Shown piece after piece: positions 54,984-64,000 of a DNA stretch of 64,000 bases. This stretch comes from Thalassolituus oleivorans MIL-1 (GTDB lineage: Bacteria > Pseudomonadota > Gammaproteobacteria > Pseudomonadales > Oceanobacteraceae). Location: positions 3,331,501 to 3,395,500 of the forward strand of contig NC_020888.1 in NCBI RefSeq assembly GCF_000355675.1. Direction: 5' to 3'. The notes under the pieces were generated by a model. It made no database searches and was not told where the DNA came from. It saw nothing but the letters and a program-made list of their open reading frames with translations. A program made the translations under genes and the position numbers. Numbering within the stretch: the stretch's first letter is position 1; every line of letters starts with the position of its first letter.

Positions 54984-56492
54984 TTACTTACTCCCTACAC
55001 TGAGATCACGCAACTGCACACCTTGGTGTAACCACTCAGACGCCAACATAGACCAATCCGTCAAGGGGCCAGCGAACACAACAAGCAATGGTGCACTCAA
55101 TGCCAATATTGAAACGCCCACAATCTGACTAGAATGAGCGACTTTATTGTCATTTTCCGAAGGAAGCCCTTGGGTACGCCAAAATAAGGTTGTACCTGCA
55201 CGCGACAATGCAATCAAAGTTACTAAACCCGAAATCAGTATCGCTGGCCAAACGCGCCAGATATAACCGCTTTCGGCTGCAGCTTGCATGATAAATACTT
55301 TGCCGATAAATCCTGAAAACGGCGGCAAGCCTACTAAGGCCATGGCTATAACGGCAAAAAGAATACCGAGCAGCCGTGGCTGTAATAAAGGCCGAGCTCT
55401 AACAAAACGGTCGCCCGCTTGCCCCCGCTGAGCTTGAATCAATCCGGCTAACAAAAATAAAGCGGCGGAGAGTAAGGTACTGTGCACGGTATAATAAACA
55501 CCCGCGGCCGTTGCCTTAACATCCGCCATAGCAACCGTTAGCAGCAAGGTACCAACTGAAACAGCGATTATATTAGCTGCAAGCCAGCGCAATGAACGAC
55601 TTGCTAATACCCCAAAAGATCCAACAATAATTGTGAGTATCGCCATTGGCCACAACCAATTCATACCCAGTAAACTCAACTCACCGGCATCATCGCCAAA
55701 CACCGCCGTATGAAAGCGCCACATACTATATACGCCAACCTTAGTCATAATTGCGAATAAGGCAGCAACAGGAACCGACGTTGCAGCATAGGTATTGGGC
55801 AACCAAAAATGCATCGGCAATAGTGCAGCTTTAATACCAAAAACCACCAGCAATAGTAGTCCACCGGCTCGCGCTAAAGGCAATATATCCGAAGGTAAGT
55901 CACCCACCTTTGCCGCCATATCCGGTAAATTCAACGTTCCAAACACCCGATAAAGTATCGCTAACGCGATTAAAAAGAAGGCTGATCCAATAAGATTGTA
56001 AAGCACATAATGCAATGCAGCTTGAGTGCGCTGACGACCACCGCCATGAATTAACAACGAATAGGAAGCGATCAATAATATTTCGAAAAATACGAATAAA
56101 TTAAATACATCAGCCGTTAAAAATGCGCCGTTAATACCCAGCAATTGAAATAAGAATAATGGATGAAAGAAACGGCCCGATTGATCATCCCCGGCAGCCG
56201 CATACAAGGAAACACTGACAGCCAAGACGGCCGTGAGAACAAGCATCATCGCTGCTAATGGGTCCGCTAGCAGCAATATACCAAACGGTGGGCGCCAATC
56301 TCCTAAAGCATAAGGTAATGGACCAAACAACAAACTATCGTGCAACAGCCAACCACTCGCGACGAGCGTTAATAGCAAAGTTATGAGCGTGATTTGACGC
56401 TGAGCAACAGGGCGTTCGTTAAAAAACGGAAACATCAGCACAACCGCGCCAATAAATGGCAACAGTATCGGTAGTATAGGTAGGTGCATCAT
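54984..56492 (-). CDS. mrpD: Mrp antiporter subunit D
   Basis: 502-residue NuoN/NuoM-like antiporter subunit with about 14 helices. Key parts: VFNLFVFFEILLIASYSLL (conserved Glu of helix 5), KAALLPMHFWLPNTYAATSVPVAALFAIMTKVGVYS (helix 7-8 Lys region) and LVGLPPFSGFIGKVFI. Overlaps mrpC by 4 nt (ATGA). Confidence 0.95.
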   Translation of the reverse strand: MMHLPILPILLPFIGAVVLMFPFFNERPVAQRQITLITLLLTLVASGWLLHDSLLFGPLPYALGDWRPPFGILLLADPLAAMMLVLTAVLAVSVSLYAAAGDDQSGRFFHPLFLFQLLGINGAFLTADVFNLFVFFEILLIASYSLLIHGGGRQRTQAALHYVLYNLIGSAFFLIALAILYRVFGTLNLPDMAAKVGDLPSDILPLARAGGLLLLVVFGIKAALLPMHFWLPNTYAATSVPVAALFAIMTKVGVYSMWRFHTAVFGDDAGELSLLGMNWLWPMAILTIIVGSFGVLASRSLRWLAANIIAVSVGTLLLTVAMADVKATAAGVYYTVHSTLLSAALFLLAGLIQAQRGQAGDRFVRARPLLQPRLLGILFAVIAMALVGLPPFSGFIGKVFIMQAAAESGYIWRVWPAILISGLVTLIALSRAGTTLFWRTQGLPSENDNKVAHSSQIVGVSILALSAPLLVVFAGPLTDWSMLASEWLHQGVQLRDLSVGSK

Positions 56493-56866
56493 GAATTAGC
56501 CCTTTTGTCTGCTGACACGGACTTATCGCCTAACACGTCTCCGGGGATTGCCTTGCCATCCACCTGATCATTACCTAGATCGGCACGAGCTCGTATCGCG
56601 AGAATCAATGCGAAAGCGGTCATCGCAAAACCAATCACAATGGCCGTGAGCACCAAAGCTTGCGGCAATGGATCAGCGTATTTACCACCATCACTCAAAA
56701 TGGCCGCGCTATTTAAACTAAGACCACCGCTAGCAAACAAGAACAAATTCACTGCGTATGACAACAAGGTTAGACCCAATACAATTGTAAAGGTGTGCCC
56801 TCGCAACAACAGGAAAACCGAGCAGGTCACCATAACACCAACCGCAATAGCATAAATAAGCTCCAT
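56489..56866 (-). CDS. mrpC: Mrp antiporter subunit C
   Basis: 125-residue NuoK-like subunit with three helices: LRGHTFTIVLGLTLLSYAVNLFLFASG, then DPLPQALVLTAIVIGFAMTAFALIL. The hydrophilic C-terminal 30 residues are longer than in minimal MrpC. Its ATG shares one base with the mrpA stop (TAATG). Confidence 0.95.
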   Translation of the reverse strand: MELIYAIAVGVMVTCSVFLLLRGHTFTIVLGLTLLSYAVNLFLFASGGLSLNSAAILSDGGKYADPLPQALVLTAIVIGFAMTAFALILAIRARADLGNDQVDGKAIPGDVLGDKSVSADKRANS

Positions 56867-59676
56867 TATAAATGCCCTCCCTTAACCGCACTTCTTACCG
56901 GTCGGTCGATAGTCGTTAACTTACCCAAATTAGCTAATATTGATAGCGTCGCGCCGATCACAGTTAAATACACCCCTAAATCAAACACCATAGCGCTGGC
57001 CAACTCGAACTTGCCAACACCCGGCAGTGAGAAATAATCAAACCAAGATGTTAAAAATGGTCGTTCAAAAATCCAACTCCCAACGCCGGACAAACAGGCG
57101 ATCAGAAGTCCACCACCAATAAACCATTGAAAATTCAAATCGCCACGATCACGCATCCAACCAACACCATGGGCAATATATTGCTGAATTAGCGCAATCG
57201 CTGTGATTAATCCCGCAATAAAACCACCACCCGGCAAGTTATGTCCGCGTAAAAAGATATACGCAGAAACAAGCAAGGCTAGTGGTAATAAACTTTGTGA
57301 GATTTGGGCCAACATCAATGGGTTTTTCTCACTCGCCCATGAACGACCATCACTATCCGCCGCGGGTATAAATAAACGAATACCTGCCAGTAATTTATAA
57401 ATACCCAGAGCGGCAATACCTAATACAGTAATTTCACCAAACGTATCGAATCCACGGAAGTCGACCAAAATAACGTTAACAATATTGGTACCGCCACCAC
57501 CAGTCTTACTATTAGCGACGAAGAAATCGCTGATAGAGGTCATTGGGTGAGTCAACATGGCGTAGCAGAGAGTGCCAACAAATGCGCCCGCTAATACGGC
57601 TATGGCTAAATCCCGCACCACTCGCGAAGGTGACAAATGCAAATGAGTAATTTTTTGCGGTAAAAAATAGAGGGCTAATAAAAAGAGAATAATCGTGGCC
57701 ACTTCCACCGAAAGTTGGGTTAGCGCTAAGTCGGGAGCGGAGAACCAAGCAAATGCAATTGATACAACTAAACCGACAATGGATATCATCACTAACGATA
57801 ACAATCGACGATGACTCATCAGCGTAGTAGCAATAGAACCGATAATTATAAGACCAGCGCCAATGACGATAACAGGGTCAACCTGAGTTTGCGGTAAGAT
57901 TCCAGCAGCCTCTGGCATATTCAACAAAGGAACCCCCATTGCAAATAATGCAGCAACGAGCAACCACACGGCGTAACGCTGAAACGATCCATTATCAATA
58001 AAAGATTGTACGAACTGCGCTTTGGTTACTAGCCACTGGATGGAGTCTTCAAATACGCGTTTCGCATCGACTTCGGCGAACTGACTTTGAAAAGCAAACA
58101 AATGGCGACGCTGATAATACAATCCCATGCCACCCGCAACGGCAATAAAACTCATCAGTAAGGGGATATTGAAACCATGCCAGATCGACAAGCTAAAGTA
58201 CGGGACGCCATTTGGCATCAAGGCATGGCCAACAGACAACAACAAGTCACCAACAATGAACTGCGGAAAGATACCAACCAGCAAACATAGCACTACCAGT
58301 ATCTCAACTGGCACGCGCATATAGCGCGGAGGCTCATGTGGTGTTTTTGGTAAATTAATGGGCTCGCCGTTAAAGAAGACGTCATGAATAAATCGCAACG
58401 AATAGGCAACAGCCAAAGCCCCACCAACAACGACTAAAATTGGAATTAGCCAAGACATTGAACCTAATGTTTCTTGATGCAATGCCTCAGTGAAAAGCAT
58501 TTCTTTCGACAAGAAACCGTTAAGCAAAGGAACCCCAGCCATAGAGGATGCCGCTACCATAGCTAAGGTAGCCGTGTAAGGCATATATTTGAACAAGCCA
58601 TTCAGCCTACGCATATCACGCGAGCCGGATTCGTGATCAATAATACCTGCGGCCATAAACAACGACGCTTTGAAAACAGCGTGGTTAATAATGTGGAACA
58701 CTGCAGCTATGGCAGCAAGATCCGTGTCTAAACCGAATAACAGCGTAATTAAGCCAAGGTGACTAATAGTGGAATAGGCGAGCAGCCCTTTTAAATCATG
58801 TTTGAAAAGCGCCGAATATGCGCCAACCAATAAAGTCGCCAAGCCCACCATACTCACGATCCCAAACCAAAGTTCAGTATGTGAAAGAACAGGATAAAAA
58901 CGCGCCAGCAAGAAAACACCTGCTTTCACCATAGTAGCCGAATGCAAATACGCTGACACAGGAGTCGGTGCCGACATAGCGTGCGGCAACCAAAAATGAA
59001 ACGGGAATTGTGCCGATTTAGTAAACGCACCAAGCAAAACAAGTATGACAATCGCCGGATAGAGTGCACTGTCACGCAGCGTATCTCCACTAGCCAACAC
59101 CGCTTGTAAATCGTATGTACCAACAACCTGCCCGATGAGTAACAAGCCTGCTAACAATGCCAAGCCACCAGCACCGGTAACGGTCAACGCCATGCGCGCA
59201 CCTTTGCGCGCGTCACTTTTATTAGACCAAAAGCTGATCAATAAAAATGAACTGACACTGGTAAGTTCCCAGAAAAACCACAATTGAATTAAATTAGCTG
59301 ATAGTACAACGCCGAGCATTGCGCTCATAAACAGGATAAGACTGGAGTAAAATCGACCGACATTGTCTGTTGGCGATAAATAGTATCGGGCATATAAAAT
59401 GACGAGTAAACCGATACCCAAGATCAAAAAACAAAAGAGTAACCCTAAGCCATCCATAAAAAAGGATATTGATACCCCTAAAATGGGAACCCAATCGTAA
59501 TGTACTGATGGCAACTGTTGAGCCATGACCTCTGGAATAAGACTGATAACAATTATAAGCGCGCAAGCCGGTAATAAAGCAGTCGACCACGCACACACAT
59601 TGCGACTCATTCTTCCGGTTAACAATGGCACCAGTGCTCCCAACAAGGGCAATAATGGAACCCATAGCAAGTTCAT
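56866..59676 (-). CDS. mrpA: Mrp antiporter subunit A fused with subunit B
   Basis: 936-residue membrane protein. Residues to about 770 are the NuoL-like MrpA (FWELTSVSSFLLISFW, HFWLPHAMSAPTPVSAYLHSATMVKAGVFLL, INHAVFKASLFMAAGIIDHE, split); the end is MrpB (NIVNVILVDFRGFDTFGEITVLGIAALGIYKLL, then RGHNLPGGGFIAGLITAIALIQQYIAHG). The fusion is the form typical of many proteobacteria. ATG at 59676 preferred over a GTG 27 nt upstream; GGAG sits 11 nt before it. First gene of the seven-subunit Na+(Li+)/H+ antiporter operon, apt for a sodium-rich, alkaline habitat. Confidence 0.95.
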   Translation of the reverse strand: MNLLWVPLLPLLGALVPLLTGRMSRNVCAWSTALLPACALIIVISLIPEVMAQQLPSVHYDWVPILGVSISFFMDGLGLLFCFLILGIGLLVILYARYYLSPTDNVGRFYSSLILFMSAMLGVVLSANLIQLWFFWELTSVSSFLLISFWSNKSDARKGARMALTVTGAGGLALLAGLLLIGQVVGTYDLQAVLASGDTLRDSALYPAIVILVLLGAFTKSAQFPFHFWLPHAMSAPTPVSAYLHSATMVKAGVFLLARFYPVLSHTELWFGIVSMVGLATLLVGAYSALFKHDLKGLLAYSTISHLGLITLLFGLDTDLAAIAAVFHIINHAVFKASLFMAAGIIDHESGSRDMRRLNGLFKYMPYTATLAMVAASSMAGVPLLNGFLSKEMLFTEALHQETLGSMSWLIPILVVVGGALAVAYSLRFIHDVFFNGEPINLPKTPHEPPRYMRVPVEILVVLCLLVGIFPQFIVGDLLLSVGHALMPNGVPYFSLSIWHGFNIPLLMSFIAVAGGMGLYYQRRHLFAFQSQFAEVDAKRVFEDSIQWLVTKAQFVQSFIDNGSFQRYAVWLLVAALFAMGVPLLNMPEAAGILPQTQVDPVIVIGAGLIIIGSIATTLMSHRRLLSLVMISIVGLVVSIAFAWFSAPDLALTQLSVEVATIILFLLALYFLPQKITHLHLSPSRVVRDLAIAVLAGAFVGTLCYAMLTHPMTSISDFFVANSKTGGGGTNIVNVILVDFRGFDTFGEITVLGIAALGIYKLLAGIRLFIPAADSDGRSWASEKNPLMLAQISQSLLPLALLVSAYIFLRGHNLPGGGFIAGLITAIALIQQYIAHGVGWMRDRGDLNFQWFIGGGLLIACLSGVGSWIFERPFLTSWFDYFSLPGVGKFELASAMVFDLGVYLTVIGATLSILANLGKLTTIDRPVRSAVKGGHL

Positions 59677-59770
59677 CGTGTATCTTTCTCCGTAATTGGT
59701 CACTTACCTTACGTTATTTCGGTCAATACCTGCAAAATGTATTGAATACCCCTGACAACTATCAGGGTAA

Positions 59771-59798
59771 AAAAAAGCCCTGCAGAACAGGGCTTTTT
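59771..59798 (-). terminator. Terminator of hemE
   Basis: GCCCTG-TTCTG-CAGGGC with flanking AAAAA and T6-8 on the minus strand. It ends the hemE transcript before the mrp promoter region (59677-59770). Confidence 0.92.
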
Positions 59799-59800
59799 AA

Positions 59801-60865
59801 TTATCCGTGATATGCCGGACTTAACTCAACTACTGCCTCAACAAAGGCCTTAGCATGGTCAGGATCAACAAACTGATGAATACCATGACCTAAGTTAAAG
59901 ACGTGACCACTACCCTGCCCGTAACTATCCAGAATGCGTTTTACTTCGGTACGAATCGTCGCAGGTGATGCGTACAACACCGACGGATCCATATTGCCCT
60001 GCAATGCCACGCGATTGCCCACGCGGCCACGCGCTGAACCAATGTCCGTCGTCCAATCTAAGCCTAGCGCATCAGCACCGGTATCCGCCATTAATTCTAA
60101 CCACTGACCACCACCTTTCGTGAACAAAATCACTGGGACTTTACGGCCATCGTGTTCACGAATCAAACCAGCAACAATTTGCTGCATGTACTTTAACGAA
60201 AACTCGCGGTACGCAACATCACTTAGGCTGCCACCCCACGTATCAAAAATCTGTACCGCTTGAGCACCGGCTTTGATTTGGGCATTAAGATAATCGATAA
60301 CCGACTTCGCCAATACATCTAACAACTGATGCATAACTTCCGGCGTGTCGTACATCATCGCCTTAACGTGACGGAAGTCTTTAGACGAACCCCCCTCCAC
60401 CATGTAAGTGGCTAAGGTCCAAGGGCTACCTGAGAAACCAATCAAAGGGACTCGGCCATTCAACTCGCGACGAATGGTTTTAACCGCTTTCAAGACGTAA
60501 TCCAGATCGGATTCAGTATTCACAACGTTTAAACTTTGCACGTCCGCTTCAGTGCGAATGATTTTTTTGAAACATGGGCCTTCGCCCGTTTCAAAATACA
60601 AACCTAAGCCCATAGCATCGGGAATCGTAAGAATGTCGGAGAACAGTATCGCAGCATCCAAAGGGAAGCGCTCTAACGGTTGAATCGTTACTTCGCACGC
60701 CAAATCAGGATTCATACATAACGACATGAAATCGCCTGCCTGAGCACGCGTAGCCTTGTATTCTGGTAAGTAGCGACCCGCTTGACGCATCATCCAAATC
60801 GGCGTGCGATCGACAGGCTCGCGCAACAAGGCTTTTAGAAAACGATCATTTTTTAGCTCAGACAT
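59801..60865 (-). CDS. hemE: Uroporphyrinogen decarboxylase
   Basis: 354 residues, the E. coli length. Decarboxylates four acetate side chains of uroporphyrinogen III in heme synthesis. Signatures: [19 protein letters not shown] near 22-40 (active-site Arg), [45 protein letters not shown], and [18 protein letters not shown] near the end. The ATG at [10 protein letters not shown] is preceded by CGAGA; upstream in-frame ATGs overlap the terminator of the next gene. Confidence 0.97.
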   Translation of the reverse strand: MSELKNDRFLKALLREPVDRTPIWMMRQAGRYLPEYKATRAQAGDFMSLCMNPDLACEVTIQPLERFPLDAAILFSDILTIPDAMGLGLYFETGEGPCFKKIIRTEADVQSLNVVNTESDLDYVLKAVKTIRRELNGRVPLIGFSGSPWTLATYMVEGGSSKDFRHVKAMMYDTPEVMHQLLDVLAKSVIDYLNAQIKAGAQAVQIFDTWGGSLSDVAYREFSLKYMQQIVAGLIREHDGRKVPVILFTKGGGQWLELMADTGADALGLDWTTDIGSARGRVGNRVALQGNMDPSVLYASPATIRTEVKRILDSYGQGSGHVFNLGHGIHQFVDPDHAKAFVEAVVELSPAYHG

Positions 60866-60907
60866 AGAAATCTCGGCGTTCATCAAAAATATGCCGAGCA
60901 TAATAAC

Positions 60908-60935
60908 AAAAAACCCGGCCAGTGGCCGGGTTTGA
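60908..60935 (-). terminator. Terminator of the VWA lipoprotein gene
   Basis: AAACCCGGCC (60911-60920) pairs with GGCCGGGTTT (60924-60933) around ACT/AGT; followed on the minus strand by T6. It lies about 15 nt after the stop. Confidence 0.92.
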
Positions 60936-60947
60936 TAATGAGTTAGA

Positions 60948-62534
60948 TCAATCTAACACTGTGACTGTTCCCGTTATCGACAACGAGGTGTTCGTTAACA
61001 CAACAGTCTTGCCGACATCAGCCGACGTAATGGAAATGGAGCCATCTGTATTAGCAGATCGACTAACACCACCCACTGTCCAGCTATAGTTTCCAGTACT
61101 GTAAGGTATCTCAGTCCAGCGCGTGGCAGGATAAAGCGATTTCACACTCGTCACACTTACTTGGTCTGCAGCAAGGTAAGAATTGCTTGGGCCTGTAATT
61201 TCTACCGCTGGCGAAGCTTCAGCAAGACCGCTCAAATCATTGGTAGCCAAATCCAACTCTGTCGTTAATTTATAGCTATAACTTGCTGATTCGCTAGAAA
61301 ATACATGAACATGCTTACCATCGCGCTCTAATATTTCGTACCGAACGAGATACTGATTATCAGGACGAATTCGCACTGAAATAGCACTCTGCTGAGCGGC
61401 AATCAGTTCAGCGGCCACGTTAAACGTATTGTTTGATGCCGTATCAATCACTTTTGAAGCTAAGGCCTCAACAGACGCATCAACGCCACCAGTGCCGACA
61501 GATACATACAGTAATGGCTTGCCAACTAACGTCGTCTCAGAACCGTCGACAGCCGTGGTGTCTGTAGCGGTTGTATCCGTGGCTGAGTCCGTCGTTTCGG
61601 TAGCAGCCTGCTCGACGTATGTAATTAACGATTGCCACTCCAGCGCTTCTTTAGCAGACTGTGCACTGAATAAATTAACGCTATTATTACCTGCGGTGAA
61701 TAACACGACATTACTCAGCTTAACACCATCAATACGCGAATATGCTCCATCATTAAAATAGCCATCATTAAGATCGTCGATTCCATCTGTTTTCAAATCA
61801 ACTTCGGTGCCTAAATCAACAGGGCCCACACCTTTGTAATAGCCTACTGCGCGTACGATTGATTCATACAAGGCGGTAGCATCCCCGCGAGAGCCACTCC
61901 AATTGGCCTGAAGACTATCTAGGGCGGTATTTAATATGCTGGCATCCGCAGTTAGTGTTGGCACTAGAGCCTCAACTGACGAACCAAACGCCCATAAAGT
62001 ATACTTTTGATTTGCTATGACACTGTCACTGCTAGCTTGAGCCGTCGATATAAAACCCTTAATGGCTGTAATAAGGGCCGCTTTATCGATAGCTTGAGTA
62101 CTACCGCTGGTATCAATGACTATCGCGGTATTGAGCACAACCGGTAAGTCGATAATTTTCTGCATCACCAACCCCTGCTCAACTGGATCAATGGCTTGGT
62201 CATTAATAGTGATGGAGTAATCATCAACGCTGGGATTATCTAGCTTTTCTAAATTAGTGCTATCCACCGGAGCGATAATATAGCCATGAATAAGTGGAAG
62301 AAAATATACGCCTTCGAACACGCCAGACTCTTCTACATATTCATCTCCATTTAAATAGAACTGCAACGGAAAATAAGTAACACCCGTATCTGTTTCCGTA
62401 GAGCCACCATCGGTTGTGTCTGTCGTGTCGGTTGTATCGGTAGAGGCCGCAGGCACAACGGAACCGCCCCCTCCTCCACACGCTACAAGTAGCATGGAGG
62501 ATAAGAGAATCCCAAAAGGGGTAAGTCTAGCCAT
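60948..62534 (-). CDS. VWA-domain lipoprotein with Thr/Asp-rich linkers
   Basis: 528 residues. Signal peptide and lipobox [10 protein letters not shown] (Cys about 19), then a repetitive [13 protein letters not shown] linker, a beta-rich segment, and a von Willebrand A domain with a complete MIDAS start [15 protein letters not shown] (DxSxS) at about 140-150, SVEALVPTL and later ADGTAL-like Thr site [14 protein letters not shown] second Thr-rich insert ([17 protein letters not shown]) interrupts the domain. A C-terminal Ig-like domain (about 440-528) ends the protein. Surface or periplasm location is inferred from the lipobox; adhesion or matrix binding is a guess. GGAG lies 8 nt before the ATG. 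Confidence 0.75.
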   Translation of the reverse strand: MARLTPFGILLSSMLLVACGGGGGSVVPAASTDTTDTTDTTDGGSTETDTGVTYFPLQFYLNGDEYVEESGVFEGVYFLPLIHGYIIAPVDSTNLEKLDNPSVDDYSITINDQAIDPVEQGLVMQKIIDLPVVLNTAIVIDTSGSTQAIDKAALITAIKGFISTAQASSDSVIANQKYTLWAFGSSVEALVPTLTADASILNTALDSLQANWSGSRGDATALYESIVRAVGYYKGVGPVDLGTEVDLKTDGIDDLNDGYFNDGAYSRIDGVKLSNVVLFTAGNNSVNLFSAQSAKEALEWQSLITYVEQAATETTDSATDTTATDTTAVDGSETTLVGKPLLYVSVGTGGVDASVEALASKVIDTASNNTFNVAAELIAAQQSAISVRIRPDNQYLVRYEILERDGKHVHVFSSESASYSYKLTTELDLATNDLSGLAEASPAVEITGPSNSYLAADQVSVTSVKSLYPATRWTEIPYSTGNYSWTVGGVSRSANTDGSISITSADVGKTVVLTNTSLSITGTVTVLD

Positions 62535-62620
62535 AAGAGCAGCTCCGTCTGAATGCTTTTTCTGGTTATAAATATGGTCTAAGAGCATACCACTGGCATG
62601 AGTTAGACGACTACCTCAAA

Positions 62621-62649
62621 AAAAGAAAACGCGACCGAAGTCGCGTTTT
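62621..62649 (-). terminator. Terminator of gltD
   Basis: AAAACGCGAC-TTCG-GTCGCGTTTT on the minus strand, then CTTTTTTT. It lies about 50 nt after the gltD stop. Confidence 0.92.
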
Positions 62650-62699
62650 ATTTAGGTAAAGTAAGCCGAGAACGGCCACTCTATTCACTAACGTTAGAA

Positions 62700-64000
<1,301 letters not shown>

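Overview
The window reads as chromosome of a marine gammaproteobacterium in the Pseudomonadales/Oceanospirillales range (Thalassolituus-, Oceanobacter- or Oleispira-like). This is inferred from gene order and families: a two-subunit pyruvate carboxylase with divergent LysR regulator, hslVU next to a DUF971 gene, rpmE divergent from priA, pgpA/ribA/dxs/ispA/xseB close together, a sodium-type PomAB flagellar stator and a full Mrp Na+/H+ antiporter. No rRNA, tRNA, CRISPR array, integrase or intact insertion sequence was seen. Most of 24-64 kb is conserved core genome; 4.3-21 kb is accessory.

Layout. 0-4.3 kb: pycAB and the LysR gene, with a strong inverted repeat between them. 4.3-6.3 kb: an MpaB/DUF2236 oxygenase gene divergent from a TetR gene, with two near-identical palindromic operators. 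6.5-18.6 kb: the standout region. On the minus strand a tight six-gene operon encodes a flavin-dependent halogenase-like enzyme, an isonitrile synthase (PvcA/IsnA family), its Fe(II)/2-oxoglutarate partner (PvcB/IsnB family), a TSUP permease, a HAD phosphatase and a periplasmic DUF1330 protein, with a small phosphatase-like gene upstream. On the plus strand, across a 470-bp regulatory gap, lie an MMPL/RND transporter fused to a LolA-like domain and an outer-membrane barrel gene, closed by a MarR gene. I read this as an undescribed isonitrile natural-product cluster with its own envelope export and control.

18.8-24.2 kb: a YhbW-like flavin enzyme, an unknown membrane protein, a decayed EAL-domain pseudogene, and ahpC-ahpF, whose intergenic region carries a duplicated terminator-bearing repeat and a nested palindrome. 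24.2-27.2 kb: a CsgG/DUF4810/DUF799 lipoprotein operon and an MscS channel. 27.2-33.7 kb: rlmB, rnr, DUF971, hslVU under a recognisable heat-shock promoter, and an SlyD-type PPIase. 33.8-37.4 kb: an LPP20 lipoprotein, a periplasmic transglutaminase-like protein, a YcbL-type hydrolase and an unknown membrane-anchored coiled-coil protein.

37.5-48.3 kb: rpmE, priA, pgpA, a membrane metallopeptidase, ribA, a two-component pair whose response regulator has a degenerate HD-GYP domain, then dxs and xseB-ispA (isoprenoid precursors). 48.4-52.3 kb: pomAB, a PilZ-domain gene, rsmE and a small multispan membrane protein. 52.4-59.7 kb: radA converging on mrpABCDEFG (mrpA and mrpB fused). 59.8-64 kb: hemE, a VWA-domain lipoprotein and the 3' part of gltD, which runs off the window. 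Many transcription units end in clear rho-independent terminators, so operon boundaries in the core part are well defined.
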